DNA of 64,000 bases, taken from positions 22,154,001 to 22,218,000 of the forward strand of contig JALMGJ010000012.1 in assembly GCA_023362775.1 (NCBI GenBank). Direction: 5' to 3'. Position numbers and translations under genes: made by a program. This document shows positions 1 through 10,378 of this stretch, one piece after another. Position 1 is the stretch's first letter. Every line of letters begins with the position of its first letter. Below the pieces are notes generated by a model that was given only the letters and a program-made list of their open reading frames with translations, did no database searches and was not told the origin of the DNA. Source of the DNA: Charina bottae. Its lineage: Eukaryota; Chordata; Lepidosauria; Squamata; Charinaidae.

Positions 1-600
1 TTTCCAGGTTGTCTGTGGTCGTCTTGTCCACTGTAGTAGATCTGGTGGTCATCTGATGTGAAGTGGCACATTCCAGTCCATTTCAGTTCACTGACACCCA
101 AAATGTCTATATTTAATTTTGACATCTCAACAATAACCACATCCAATTTGCCTTGGCTCATAGATCTTACATTCCAAGTTCCTATGGTGTGTTGATCTTT
201 AGAACATTGGATTTGTCGTTCACCACCAGCACCGTCGGCCACTAGCCGTCCTTTCGGCTTTGAGCTAGCTGCGTCATCACATCTGGGGCTAGTTGAACTT
301 ATCCTCTGTTCCTCCCCAGTAGCATTTTGACCATCTTCCGACCTGGGAGTCCCATCTTCCGATGGTATACCGACATATCTCTGGTTGTACTGATCATTTA
401 GTTTTCACGGCAAGAATACTGGGGTGGGTTGCCGTTACCTTCCCCAGGGATCGTATTTAGTCTGACCTCTATGCCATGACCTTCCCATCTTGGGTGTCCC
501 TTCACAGTTTAGCTCATGGCATCATTGAGGTGCTCAAGCTCCAGCACCACGACAAGGTAACAATCTCCTTTGCTGGAGTGGGAGTCCTGAGAGTTCTGCT
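1..600 (-). pseudogene. BovB/RTE LINE, 5' part with start of endonuclease domain (runs off left edge)
   Basis: Read on the minus strand, the stretch around 180-120 encodes GTWNVRSM followed by a segment with DILGVSELKWTGM, the N-terminal signature of the APE-type endonuclease of BovB/RTE LINEs. This enzyme nicks the target so that reverse transcription can prime there. The part from about 600 to 200 is the region upstream of the endonuclease and contains several stops, so the copy is probably dead. The rest of the element lies left of the window. Family assignment is from recall of BovB protein motifs. Confidence 0.75.
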
Positions 601-654
601 ATTGGATCTTTTTAGAAAAGCTGATTCTGAGACACAGTCTCAGCTTGGGAGACG

Positions 655-757
655 GGAAGGAAGGAAGGAAGGAAGGAAGGAAGGAAGGAAGGAGGGAAGG
701 AAGGAAGGAAGGAAGGAAGGAAGGAAGGAAGGAAGGAAGGAAGGAAGGAAGGAAGGG
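655..757. repeat. (GGAA)n microsatellite
   Basis: About 100 bp of GGAA units with one GGGA interruption near 690. It directly follows the BovB 5' region. The long lysine/glutamate/glycine or serine/leucine/proline reading frames through it are artefacts of the repeat. Confidence 0.95.
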
Positions 758-782
758 CCATGTTGAAGTCAGTAGTCCCCCT

Positions 783-1520
783 ACATAGACCATACGAAAT
801 TAAGGAGGAGAAGCAGTAAAGGTAAAAGGCAATTGTGATCACAAGCATGTTTTATGTCAATGTTGTACCTGCTGAAAATTTCAAAACCAATCAGACAACC
901 AAACAAAAGACGCAACCCCAAAAGCAAGCAACAGACACTGGGAACCTCTTTGATCAATGGGTAGAAAGGTGAGAGAGAGAGAGAAAAAATCACAATCATT
1001 TCCATTATGGGCACCAGTATTTAGAAGGAGGCTCTGTATGGAAGAGGAGCAAAAATTGCTTGCATCAGGAGATGCACACCTTATACTTTTGTAGCGATCA
1101 TAATGCTCAGAATGGCTATATCAAAATGCAGATGTACACTCACACACACTGACACAATCTGTGTATAATACCTGCAATCTAATAAAATGGTTCATTCATG
1201 CATGCACTCTAGTTCTAGCAGGATAGCCCTGCAAATTATAGATGATCACCACTGGAGCTGTAGTGGCCGTGCCTAAGAAGTCCCTGCAGATTCCTTTCCA
1301 ATCTTCTCTGTCCCAAGCAGATGCTGCAAGTTCTGTGACATTAGAGTGTAACTGACATGCTTCAGCCTCTATCTGGCTAATCCAGGTCTTTGGGGTGGGT
1401 GGGGGTATTTTCAGGTCTGAACAAATCAGACAGGTTTTCATGGCAAGGTTTTACTTTTCTACTTTGGAAGAAATGTCAGCCATTCACTTTTGAGTAGGAG
1501 GACAAGAAAGAAGTTACTAG
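783..1520. other. Unassigned stretch, no gene seen
   Basis: No conserved protein, RNA gene or recognisable repeat apart from short GA and CACA runs near 970 and 1140. The block 1196-1400 has higher GC and looks like an old repeat remnant that I cannot name. Confidence 0.4.
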
Positions 1521-1522
1521 TA

Positions 1523-1932
1523 CAGGTAGTCCTCGCATAATGACCACAATTGGGACCGGAATTTTAGTTGCTAAGCGAAGCAGTCATTAAGCAAATCTGA
1601 CCCGATTTTACAACCTTTTTTGTGGTGGTTGTTAAGCGAATCACTATGGTCATTAAGTGAACCATGTGGTTATTAAGTGAATCACGTGGTTTCCCATTGA
1701 TTTTGCTTGCCGGAGGCTGGCTGGGAAGATCAAAAATGGTGATCATGTGACTGCAGGATGCTGAGATAGCTGTAAATGCGAACTGGTTGCCAAGCACCCA
1801 AATTGTGATCACGTGTCCACGGGGACACCATGACAGTCGTAAGTGTGAGGACCAGTCATAAGTCAATTTTTTCAGCACCGTTGTAAGTCTGAACCATCAC
1901 TAAATGAATGGTCATTAAGCAAGGACTACCTG
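1523..1932. mobile_element. Tigger-like (Tc1/mariner superfamily) MITE, complete
   Basis: The element begins CAGGTAGTCCTCG and ends with the near inverse GGACTACCTG, flanked on both sides by TA (1521-1522 and 1933-1934), the target duplication of the Tc1/mariner superfamily. The inside is rich in GTTAAGTGAATCAC-like and GTGATCACGTGAC motifs and has no transposase frame. Related copies lie at 8944-10034 and 28000-28335, and a shorter relative at 41788-42006. Assignment to Tigger is by resemblance of the termini only. Confidence 0.75.
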
Positions 1933-1934
1933 TA

Positions 1935-2527
1935 TATGACTGCTATCTCTAGAATCTGTTGCAAGTTCTGAAAAGCTCAATGGCTATGGCAGTAGTAGTG
2001 GTAGTAATAATATTTTTATCTGATATGCACTGCAACCAAAAAGAATGGTTCTCCTGCTTCATAAAGGACCTTAAAGAAGAAGTGATTTTAGGGCATTTTT
2101 AAACCTCATGAGATCAGACTCCTAACATAGTCCACAAGGGAGTCAATTCCAAACAGTGGAAGCTGGATCAGAAAACACTCTGAAACATGAGGTGGCCATT
2201 CTGACATGTGGAAAACTATTGACTGCATGTTCAAATGATTCAAATAAATGGGGGTTCCTTCACCCCACCCCCAAGCCAGGAGTTTAGCATAAGTAGTTTG
2301 GACTGGTAATGCTTCTGAAGATCCAGCCAATGTAGAGCTTCTCCACCATTGCCTCTCTTTGTGTTTTTACCCATTTCTTACCTTAGTTACTAAAACTTGT
2401 TACTTCTTTTCTGATCTCTTTCTTCTTGGCTGGGTATTACAGAATGTCCACTAACTCATCAATCGGCTAGCCAGCCAGTCATAATTTGAGAACAATTTAT
2501 TAAAGGTCTTTTTCTGAAGGGCTACTA
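1935..2527. other. Unassigned stretch between MITE and Gypsy element
   Basis: No conserved coding frame or RNA gene. It continues on the far side of the Gypsy insertion at 8628, since CCCAT is duplicated at both element edges. Confidence 0.4.
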
Positions 2528-2532
2528 CCCAT

Positions 2533-2812
2533 TGTCAGCTTTTCTGTCAGCTGCTTCTCAGTCGCAGACGTTTCTCCCAAGAAATGACTTCAGCGCAGAT
2601 CTTTGGTAAGTAAACGATTTATTGGTTAACATGAGTAAGCATCGCAAAGGTACTGATGGTGCCCTGGTTCCCGGCTTGGGTTTTTATACTCTCCTGCCGG
2701 AGCATCCGCCCCTCCCTGCTGTGGGCTTCCTTCTGGTCCACTGCAGGCTTCCCTCTGGTTCGCTCGGTGTCAGGGAAATGGCAGGACCCTGGGGCATGCC
2801 AGGGTTCTGACA
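2533..2812 (-). repeat. 3' LTR of the Gypsy element
   Basis: Bounded by TGTCAG and CTGACA. In element orientation it carries a TATA-like GTATAAAAAC at 2681-2690, then a polyadenylation signal AATAAA at 2618-2623. The other LTR is at 8343-8622; the two differ only near 2562 (G/A) and 2586 (G/T). A polypurine tract abuts it at 2813-2842. Confidence 0.93.
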
Positions 2813-2842
2813 TGCCGCCCCCCCAAGACCTTCCCCCTCCCT
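2813..2842 (-). promoter_or_regulatory. Polypurine tract of the Gypsy element
   Basis: On the minus strand this is a purine-rich run (AGGGAGGGGGAAGG, then a G7 run) ending at the LTR edge. This is where plus-strand DNA synthesis is primed in LTR retrotransposons. It confirms that 2533-2812 is the 3' LTR and that the element reads right to left. Confidence 0.8.
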
Positions 2843-2925
2843 TAGTCTTCGTCCCGTCCCTTTGAGTTTCCATTAGTCGGTGCTCGTGACATCTGTAACA
2901 TAACAACAGATTGTTAGTAAGGGAT

Positions 2926-3234
2926 TCACCGGGGTTTGTCGGGGAATTTATGGTGGAATTTTCTAATCAAGTCCGGGGCTTGCATGTGTTCGACCGCTAC
3001 CCATTCCCTGAAGCCTACTGGTAAGTGCTGCCACTTGACCAGGTATTGCAACTTTCCCCTGTGTTTGCGTGAATCGCAAATGTCCTCAATCTCGAAGTGT
3101 GGCTCCCCGTTCACTATTGTTGGAGCTGGGTCCCTTGCCGCAGGGTGCCATAGTTTCGATGGGAGGTATTGTTTCAGGAGACTTATATGAAACACCGGGT
3201 GGACTTTCTTCAATGTCTTGGGCAGTTGCAGTCA
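2926..3234 (-). pseudogene. Gypsy pol C-terminus: integrase tail and chromodomain
   Basis: This segment continues the integrase frame beyond a TGA at 3232-3234. It contains the HPVFHISLLK motif typical of the integrase C-terminus, then a chromodomain (residues about 40-77 of the segment) with FEIEDICDSR, YLVKW and REW. The aromatic positions F40, W61 and W71 match those that form the methyl-lysine cage in chromodomains, which in chromoviruses help direct integration to histone-marked chromatin. The stop separates the chromodomain from the integrase core in this copy; a CpG-to-TpG change could have created it. Confidence 0.88.
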
Positions 3235-4500
3235 TGCCGTTACAGGGTTGATGACTTTTTCTATTGGAAACGGCCCGATGAATTTTGGGGCCAGTTTGCG
3301 AGACGGTTGTGTACAACGTAAGTTCTTGGTGGATAAGTATACTTGGTCCCCTGCTTTCAATTCCCATTCCGCTGCACGTTTCCTGTCCGCATATTTTTTG
3401 TAGGTGGCCTTCGCTTCCCGAAGTGTTTGAAGCATGACAGGCCAATTGCTAGTTATTTTGTTTACCCACTCGTCAGCCTGTAATGGTGCATGAGCGTCCT
3501 TCCTTTGAATCATGCCTACTTCTGGGATAGCAGAAAATTCCTGACCTGTGGCTATTTTAAATGGTGTGAACCCCGTGCTGTGGTGTACTGAGTTGTTGTA
3601 CGCTACTTCTGCAAAAGGTAGTAGTTCAACCCAGTCGTTTTGCTGGAAGCTTATGTAACATCTTAAGTATTGTTCTAAGATGCCTACCAGTCGTTCCGAC
3701 GCTCCATCTGTGCACGGGTGGAAAACACTGCTCAATCCTTGTTCAGATCCAATCAGCTTCAGGAATGCTCTCCAGAATTTAGATGTAAACATGCTCCCTC
3801 GATCGCTGATTATTCTTTCGGGTGCCCCATGTAAGCGGTATACGTGTTGCGTGAAAAGCCTGGCTAGCTTGGGTGCTGTCGGTATCCCTTTGCAGGCGAT
3901 GAAATGAGCTTGTTTGGAGAACAGGTCCGTGATCACCCATACCGCCGTTTTCTGTTTGCTCTCGGGTAGGTCGACTACGAAGTCCATGGCTATCTGTCGC
4001 CATGGTTGTGATGGGTCAGCCACGGGTTGTAGAAGTCCCTTGGGTTTTCCTGTGGCCCTTTTTGCCGTAGCGCACACTGGACAAGTACTCACATAGTCCT
4101 TTACGTCCCTGCGCAGCGTAGGCCACCAAAACTTGCGTCTGATGAGGTGCATGGTTTTCACGAACCCAAAGTGCCCCGCAGCTTTGTGGTCATGATTGAT
4201 CTCGAGTACGCGTTTTCTCATGCTGGCAGGCACGTACAATTTGTCGTTGTTCCACCATCTCCCATTGTGCTCTTGTAGTAGGTGTTTGTTTTCTCCCCAC
4301 CATGTGTTGTGTGTTGTTGCAGCCTGTATCTCTGTTTCCAACGGATTTTGCGCCGAGGTCTCTGATTCTTTCTCACGTGCCACTGCCATGTGTCCCACCT
4401 GTCTGTTACGTGAGTTCATGTTGTCGGGTGTGTCTGTGTTTCTGTTTGGGAATAGAGTTTCTATTATGTCCTCTGATTTTCCGTCATGTTGTGGCAGTCA
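3232..4500 (-). pseudogene. Gypsy integrase
   Basis: The integrase inserts element cDNA into the host genome. The open part (4419-3232, 395 residues) has the zinc-binding HHCC region with H78/H83 and C113/C116, then the catalytic triad D146 (MDF), D206 (SDRGS) and E242, with exactly 35 residues between the second D and the E as expected for DD(35)E. All core residues are present. The frame is closed upstream by a TGA at 4498-4500 and downstream by the TGA at 3232-3234. It is out of frame with the RT/RNase H segment, with the break near 4542-4550 where the sequence has a short GTACAGTAC duplication. Confidence 0.92.
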
Positions 4501-5474
4501 TGATAGTGCATCTGCCAGGTAGTTCTTCCCCCCTGGGAAGTACTGTACCTCAGGGTGAAGTTCAAGCAGCTAAAGAATTTGGCCCATCTAAGTTGTTTTG
4601 GGTTCAATTTCCTGGGCGATTTCAGCGCTTCCAGGTTCTTATGGTCTGTCCAGACTTCGAACGGTACAGATGCCCCTTCGAGCAGGTGTCGCCATGTCGC
4701 TAGTGCGTATCGGACTGCGAATGCTTCTTTCTCCCATACATGCCAGCGTTTTTCTGTGTCTGAGAATTTCTTCGATATGTACGCGCACGGCCGTAGTTTG
4801 CCGTTCTCGTCCGCCTGCAGTAGGATTGATCCCACTGTGTTATTTGATGCATCCGTGTGGATGATAAACGGTTTGTCTATTTCCGGGTGCTTCAAGATAG
4901 GCTCAGCTGTGAATAGCGCTTTGAGTTCCTCAAAGGCCTCCTGGCATTCTGGGGTCCACTTAATTTTGTTGCATGGCCGTTTTGTCTGTATACCACTGCC
5001 GTTTTTTGTTTTTAACAAGTCCGTTAGTGGCAGTGCTATTTGCGCAAAATTCCTGATAGAGTCTCTATAAAAATTTGCGAAGCCGATGAACGCCTGTAGT
5101 TGGCGCCTGTTTCGCGGAGGTTCCCACCACACTACCGCCTGTACTTTGGCAGGGTCCATTTCGATGCCCTTGCTTGAGATTCTGAACCCTAGGAAGTCCA
5201 GACGTTCTTGATGGAATTCGCATTTGTCCAGTTTGACAAAGAGTTTTGCTTCCAGAAGTTTTTCGAGGACCGCTTTTACTAGCTGTGTATGATCCGCCAT
5301 GTTCTCGGAGAAGATCAGTATGTCGTCCAAATAAACGATGACCCCTCGGTACAGGAACTCGTACAAGACCTCGTTTATCAATTGCATAAAGATTCCTGCC
5401 CCCCCCCCGCAATCCCAAATGGGAGGACCCTGTATTGAAACGAGCTGAGCGGGCAGTTGAATGCAGTCTTCCAT
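4464..5474 (-). pseudogene. Gypsy reverse transcriptase (C-terminal half) and RNase H
   Basis: Makes element cDNA and removes the RNA strand. The RT catalytic box YLDDILIF is encoded around 5310-5333 with both aspartates intact, followed by LDKCEFHQ and FLGF motifs. The RNase H domain follows, with HTDASNN, KRWHVWEKEAFA and WTDHKNLE carrying the expected acidic residues. The N-terminal RT motifs are in another frame (5378-5776). The shift lies at a ten-C run, 5399-5408. The last residues before 4464 are out of frame. Confidence 0.92.
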
Positions 5475-5878
5475 TCATCCCCTTCCCGTATCCAGACTCT
5501 GTAATAAGCTTCCCTTAAATCCAATTTAGTGAAAAATTTTCCCTTAGCTAGCTGTGCTAGCATGTCCTTCAGAAGTGGGAAGGGGTATTGATTTGTGACT
5601 GAGATGGCGTTCAGCCCCCTGTAATCTGTGCATAGCCCAAGCGAGCCATCCTTTTTCTTGCGGAACAGTACGGGGGCCGCCAAGGGGGAGTTTGCTGGTT
5701 CGATAAAGCCCCTTGCCAAGTTTTTATCCACAAATTTGCGCAGGTCTTGCAGCTCCCGTTGGGTCATGGCGTACATCTTCGGCTTGGGAAATGTGGCCCC
5801 AGGTATCAGCTCAATGGCGCAGTCTGTTTTCCTGTGGGGTGGTAGTTGGTCACACTCCTGCTCACTGAAGACTTCTCA
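5378..5878 (-). pseudogene. Gypsy reverse transcriptase, N-terminal half
   Basis: Encodes RT fingers/palm motifs including RKFVDKNLARGFIEPA, KKDGSLGLCTDYRGLN and FFTKLDLREAYY, which holds the first catalytic aspartate, followed by VLPFG. It shares a frame with the protease segment but is separated from it by a TGA at 5876-5878. Reading is lost at the ten-base homopolymer 5399-5408, after which RT continues in the next frame. Confidence 0.92.
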
Positions 5879-6427
5879 AACAGGCACGTAATTTCGTGGG
5901 AATGTTGTTTTTGCCTCTTTTTGTGATTCTTCCCCCCTCACAGTCCCTGCAGCCCCTGACTCCATCCCGTTCTCTTCAGTGTCCATAGTGTCATTGCCAT
6001 ATTTCCCATCAATGAACTCTATCTCCCCAGATACCCAATCGATTTGGGGGTTTCTTTCTCTCAGCCACTTGAGGCCTAGAATGATGGGTTGCGTGGAGAT
6101 GGGTGCCACAATGAACCATAGTGTTTCCATATGTGTGCCAATTGACATTTTCACAGCTTCCGTGAAGTGCCTTACTGGCCCCGCTTTCATTCCTGTCCCG
6201 TCCAATTGGCAGAATGTAATGGGTGATTTTAATTTGAAAAGTTTTAGTCCCAGGTCCCTAGCTATAGATGGGTGCATTAAGCATCTAGCGCACCCCAAGT
6301 CCAGCATTGCTACCCCAACAACCTGCTTCCTCCCGTCCAAGGTTTCCAACTGTACCTTGATTTGCATCGTGGGGCAGTCTTTGGATGTCAGTGTGTCGCT
6401 ACGCCTGATACTGTAGGCCTGTCCCAC
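5876..6427 (-). pseudogene. Gypsy protease region with altered active site
   Basis: A retropepsin-like segment with the fold-typical ILGLKWL motif (about residues 118-124) near its C-terminal side. Retropepsins need D-S/T-G at the active site; this copy reads LDLGC (near 6293), so the serine/threonine is a leucine. Family members of this branch usually have DSGC. The segment has no ATG of its own and follows gag in a different frame, so it would be made as part of a polyprotein. It ends at the TGA 5876-5878. Confidence 0.8.
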
Positions 6428-6435
6428 AGCGCACT

Positions 6436-7857
6436 TTAGGGCAGGCCGTTGTCGTTTCCCACCAGCAAAAATTCCTCATCCGTGGAGTCGTCTGATGATG
6501 ACACAGGTTCTGTGTACTTTGGCCACTCCATTGCTGCCTTGGCTGTAGATTGTTTGAGGGGGGGAGTTTTGCGTGACTTCTCTCCGAGTCTGGTCTTTTC
6601 CGGTGGTTGGGTGCATTCGTTGATTCTATGACCCTCTCTCCCGCACTTAAAACATAAGTTGTTCTTGGCCCACCGTTCTTTTTCATCCGCCCATGGTTTC
6701 CTGTCATATTCCCTTCTACGATAGTATTGGTTAGGTTGCGTTGGTCTTCCCGGGTATTGAAGTTGTCGGTAGGAGCGTATGCGCATTCTTGTGCTCTCTA
6801 CTTTTCCTGCTAATTGGACCCATTTGTCAAGTGTCTCCGGGTCCCCTCTTCCTGCCGCCATGTCTAGTATTTCCGGTCTCAGTCCCATTTGGAAATACTC
6901 GACCTTGAATGATTCAGGCCAATTCGGGAGGCGGCTGACCAACTTTTTGAATTCTAGGGTGTATTCCGCCACTGTACGGTGTCCCTGTCGCAGTCTTTGT
7001 ATCTCTGTTTTTGCTGACATTCTGGACAGGGTGTCCTCAAATCTTGTACGTAGGGCTTTCATGAACCAACTAAAGTTGTGAAGTTCTTTTGCGCTGGTGT
7101 CATGCAATACCGCTAGCCGTTTAGCAGCTTCTCCGATCAGAAAGTTTCACACGTACTGGACCTTAGCCTCTTCGTTTAAAAACAGTCTTTCAGATTCTTC
7201 CATGAACCCCCGCACGTGGTTCAGGAAGCATGCTAATTTTTCAGGGTCCCCATCAAATTTAGTCTTCAATTTTGTCACGATGGTGGGTCTGTGCCATTGA
7301 TGTGGCGCGGGGTTACCCCCATAGCTAGGCTGCGCTGCCGGTTCATCGCTTTCCTCCTCATACACCTCTTCCTCTTCCTCACTTTCTCTGGCGCTTTCAG
7401 CTCCATATGCTTCCTCAGGTTGGTTGTAATCGTACAGTATGCTTTGGTCCCTTTCACCTCTCTGGGGACCTCTCAACAAGTTCTCTACGGCAGCTTGGAT
7501 TGCCGTCAGTTTAGCATTCATGCCTTCAAGCCCCATTTCCAGTCTGGCTGCCCTTTCTTCCAGCGCCACAATTCTCTGTGACTGAGAGATTCGTGGTTCC
7601 GCTGGTGGCTTCCTTAGGGATGGGACCATACCTCTGCCCACCTCAATCGACCAATCTGCCGTTGCGTCATTTGCGCGCAGGGTGGGGGTGCGGGGGAGGT
7701 GAGGTTTGGGCATGTCTTTCTCCTTGCCTTTTTTCTCTTTCCCCCGTTCAGTGATTTTTCTTTGGTCTCCCGATTCCAGTGCTGTTAGTTGTTCTGCCGC
7801 GTTGGTTTGGGACGATGTGGTATCCTCGTCATTCTGAAGTCTTCCGACGTGCTCCAT
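6436..7857 (-). pseudogene. Gypsy gag (capsid and nucleocapsid), one internal stop
   Basis: About 473 codons from the ATG at 7857 to the TAA at 6436-6438, interrupted by an in-frame TGA at 7147-7149. The N-terminal part is charged and acidic with a possible helical segment (SQRIVALEERAARLEMGLEG). The middle is a retrotransposon gag domain (IQRLRQGHRTVAEYTLEF, WPESFKVEYFQMGLRPEI). A CCHC zinc knuckle with C-X2-C-X4-H-X4-C spacing (CFKCGREGHRINEC) lies near 6610-6655 and binds genomic RNA. The start at 7857 is the first ATG of this frame after the leader. Confidence 0.88.
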
Positions 7858-8342
7858 GTTTTGTTGGAGCTGTGCTGTCCGCTGCTTGTGTGCGCTGGTC
7901 TCCTGATATGGTGGCCTGAGCTCTGCTGCTCTGTTGCTGAAAGCTCTCCGCTTACCCGCACTGCTCAGCTGTTCATTTTTTTTTTCTGCTGCTCCGCCGC
8001 CGCCTATCAGCTGTTGCTCTTTGCGTGCTGCTCAGCTGTTCCGGTTGCTGCTGCTGCTCCGCCACCGAAGGTTCCTGTCACCGCTGGTTCTCTGTCGCTG
8101 GAAGCTGTCCTTTTTTTCTTTTCTTTTTTTTTCGTCGTCCGGGTCGCCGCTGACGATTCCCTCAGCTCTTTCATGCCTTTTTTTTTTTTTGAAGGGCCTC
8201 TGCCGCTGCGAGCTTGCTTGGCAATCCCCGGTCTCCGCTTTCTTCTGCTTCCCCGATGTGAGCCAGTCTCAACCGCGGAGCTTTCCCGAAGCTTTCGGGT
8301 TCGCTCCCGGGAAAATCGGCTGTGAGGGGATCAGTACCTTTC
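7858..8342 (-). other. Gypsy 5' untranslated leader
   Basis: Lies between the 5' LTR and gag. On the plus strand it is pyrimidine-rich with several T runs (7978-7985, 8107-8131, 8177-8190) and CTG/GCT-rich blocks, so the RNA would be purine-rich. I looked for a primer-binding site just inside the LTR (8342 downward) and found no obvious match to the CCA end of a tRNA; the primer is unresolved. Confidence 0.6.
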
Positions 8343-8622
8343 TGTCAGCTTTTCTGTCAGCTGCTTCTCAGTCACAGACGTTTCTCCCAAGAAATGACTT
8401 CAGCTCAGATCTTTGGTAAGTAAACGATTTATTGGTTAACATGAGTAAGCATCGCAAAGGTACTGATGGTGCCCTGGTTCCCGGCTTGGGTTTTTATACT
8501 CTCCTGCCGGAGCATCCGCCCCTCCCTGCTGTGGGCTTCCTTCTGGTCCACTGCAGGCTTCCCTCTGGTTCGCTCGGTGTCAGGGAAATGGCAGGACCCT
8601 GGGGCATGCCAGGGTTCTGACA
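8343..8622 (-). repeat. 5' LTR of the Gypsy element
   Basis: Same length and boundaries (TGTCAG...CTGACA) as the LTR at 2533-2812, with two substitutions. In element orientation the TATA-like motif (8491-8500) and AATAAA (8428-8433) define promoter and polyadenylation. The outer edge abuts the target duplication CCCAT. Confidence 0.93.
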
Positions 8623-8943
8623 CCCATGAACAAATGTTTTGGCTGAACGTTAGGAAAAAACTTCTTAACAATAAGGACTAATTATCTGGAGGGGTAGTAG
8701 GTTTTCCCTTGTTGGAAATTGTCACATTAATGCTGGCCAACCTCTTATTTCGGATTCTTAGCCATTTAGCTGGTTAACTGGATAATTCTGTGTGATTAAT
8801 TTGTAATGGAGAGATGAATATTTGGACATCATCTGATAATAAAATACAGAAAATTTAAACAGGTTATAGGAATAGCCTTCAAAAATCATAAGGAAACTTC
8901 TGCCTTTACCAATATGTAGATAAGGCAATGCCCCAAGCACTAT

Positions 8944-9224
8944 CAGGTAGTCCTTGACTTACGTCCACAATTGAGACTGGAACTTCCGTTGCTAAGTGAG
9001 GCAGTTAAGTGAATTACACCTGATTTTATGACCTTTTTTGCCACGGTTGTTAAGTGAATCACCATGATTGTTAAGTGGATCACATGGTCATTAAGGTAAT
9101 CCGGCTTCCCACATTGACTTTGCTTGTTGGAAGCCAGCTGGGAAGGTCGCAAATGGTGATCACGTGACCCCAGAATGCTACAACCATCATAAATACGTGC
9201 CAGTTGCCAAGCACCTGAATTTTG
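8944..9224. mobile_element. Tigger-like MITE, left part (split by an insertion)
   Basis: Begins CAGGTAGTCCTTGAC and follows the same internal order as the complete copy at 1523-1932, up to GCACCTGAATTTTG. The match resumes at 9923 after an insertion. Confidence 0.75.
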
Positions 9225-9922
9225 TGTCAGATTTCCTATACTATATGTAATTGGAAATTGGGTTTCTCTACAATGCAAAAGTGTTTTGGCAAATTATCTC
9301 TGTACAAAGCAAAGCGTTCTCATGGTGACGTGAAGTGCAGGTGCCAGATAACAATAGTCACGTGTGTATTGTTTACGTCTAGGTTCTGGATCTTCCCATG
9401 AGAACAAATGTCTCCTGATATCCTTCTGTGGGAAGCCTTGCCCAGGCCCCCCCAGACAAGGAGGGGGGAACTCACTTGCCTGCTTGGATGCAAGCCACTG
9501 TCACCCAATACTGTGTGCCTTTGGGCCTGGTGTGCGTCATACCTAACTTTCAGCCTATCAGAATGCTGAAAGAACTGAATATCTCCCCATGCAAAATGGT
9601 GTTCTATGCTTCTTGACTGCTAGACGTTTGTCTGGTCTTGTTAGTCATGTTTGTGTGTGTATCCTGCTTCTAAGGGCTGAGCAGAGCAGTCATGCCTGCC
9701 TTTGTCATTAGGCCGTGGCGTGAGCTTTGGCCCTGGGATCAATACACGTATCTCTGCTTCTAAGTTTGTTTTGTTTTTGTTTTACCTTTTTGCAATAATG
9801 TACTATATCTGCATTTATTGCCTTATGCTACCAGTAAACACTGTTGGCCCTAAAAAGCTGCATTCTTGTCTGTTTATTCTCAAGCCTTGGTTTTTCCCTT
9901 TAAGCCAGCATACATCCCATCA
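9225..9922. mobile_element. Probable solo LTR inserted in the MITE
   Basis: 698 bp that interrupt the MITE consensus. It starts TG (TGTCAGATTT) and ends CA (CATCCCATCA) and is flanked by the 5-bp duplication TTTTG (9220-9224 and 9923-9927). TG...CA ends with a 5-bp duplication fit an LTR retroelement. No coding frame inside. The family and strand are not certain; a T-rich stretch follows 9760. Confidence 0.6.
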
Positions 9923-10034
9923 TTTTGATCACGTGACCGCAGGGACACTGCAACGGTCATAAGTGCGAGAACTGGTTGTAAGTCACTTTTTTCAGTGCTG
10001 TCATAACTTCAAACGGTCACTAAATGAATGGTCA
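9923..10034. mobile_element. Tigger-like MITE, right part
   Basis: Resumes TTTTGATCACGTGACCGCAGG and runs to ACTAAATGAATGGTC, then the terminal sequence is replaced by a TA run. Together with 8944-9224 it makes about 390 bp, close to the 410 bp of the complete copy. Confidence 0.75.
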
Positions 10035-10061
10035 TATATATATATAATAAATTATAATAAA

Positions 10062-10287
10062 TTCATAATATTTAGAAACCAGTGATTAAAAACAACAAAA
10101 ATAGCACCTTAGATTCGCTCTGAGGGGCCCTTTTTATAACTTAAGAATACTCTGCCTTTGGATTCTATTTTACTCATTATATTTTAAATTATGGTTTATT
10201 ACGTATGTTTTTATTAGAAAGGTATATCAATGATTTTAATTCTGTTGTAAACCTCCCAGAGTCCCCCTTGGGGGAGTTGGGCGGTAA

Positions 10288-10326
<39 letters not shown>

Positions 10327-10339
10327 AATACCTTTTTCA

Positions 10340-10378
<39 letters not shown>

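Larger units (their letters stand above)
2533..8622 (-). mobile_element. Full-length chromodomain Ty3/Gypsy (chromovirus) LTR retrotransposon
   Basis: A 6,090-bp element with 280-bp direct LTRs at both ends and a perfect 5-bp target duplication CCCAT (2528-2532 and 8623-8627). On the minus strand the order is LTR, leader, gag with a zinc knuckle, protease, reverse transcriptase, RNase H, integrase, chromodomain, polypurine tract, LTR. Protease-RT-RH-integrase order with a C-terminal chromodomain defines the chromovirus branch of Ty3/Gypsy. The LTRs differ at only two positions, implying recent insertion, yet every large frame is interrupted by stops or frameshifts, so this copy cannot make its own proteins as read. 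No envelope frame is seen. Confidence 0.95.

Noticed and set aside
599..848. Ser/Leu/Pro-rich and Lys/Glu/Gly-rich frames
   Set aside because: Microsatellite artefacts of (GGAA)n.
2926..4500. Domesticated host integrase/chromodomain gene
   Set aside because: It lies inside an LTR-bounded element with target duplication and has multiple stops; no sign of selection on the frame.
8326..8342. tRNA primer-binding site next to the Gypsy 5' LTR
   Set aside because: Sequence just inside the LTR does not begin with the TGG expected to pair with a tRNA CCA end; no tRNA could be named.
7789..8419. Plus-strand frames of 161-178 codons opposite the Gypsy leader
   Set aside because: Antisense shadows of the purine-rich leader; Cys/Ser/Phe/Leu-rich with no motif.
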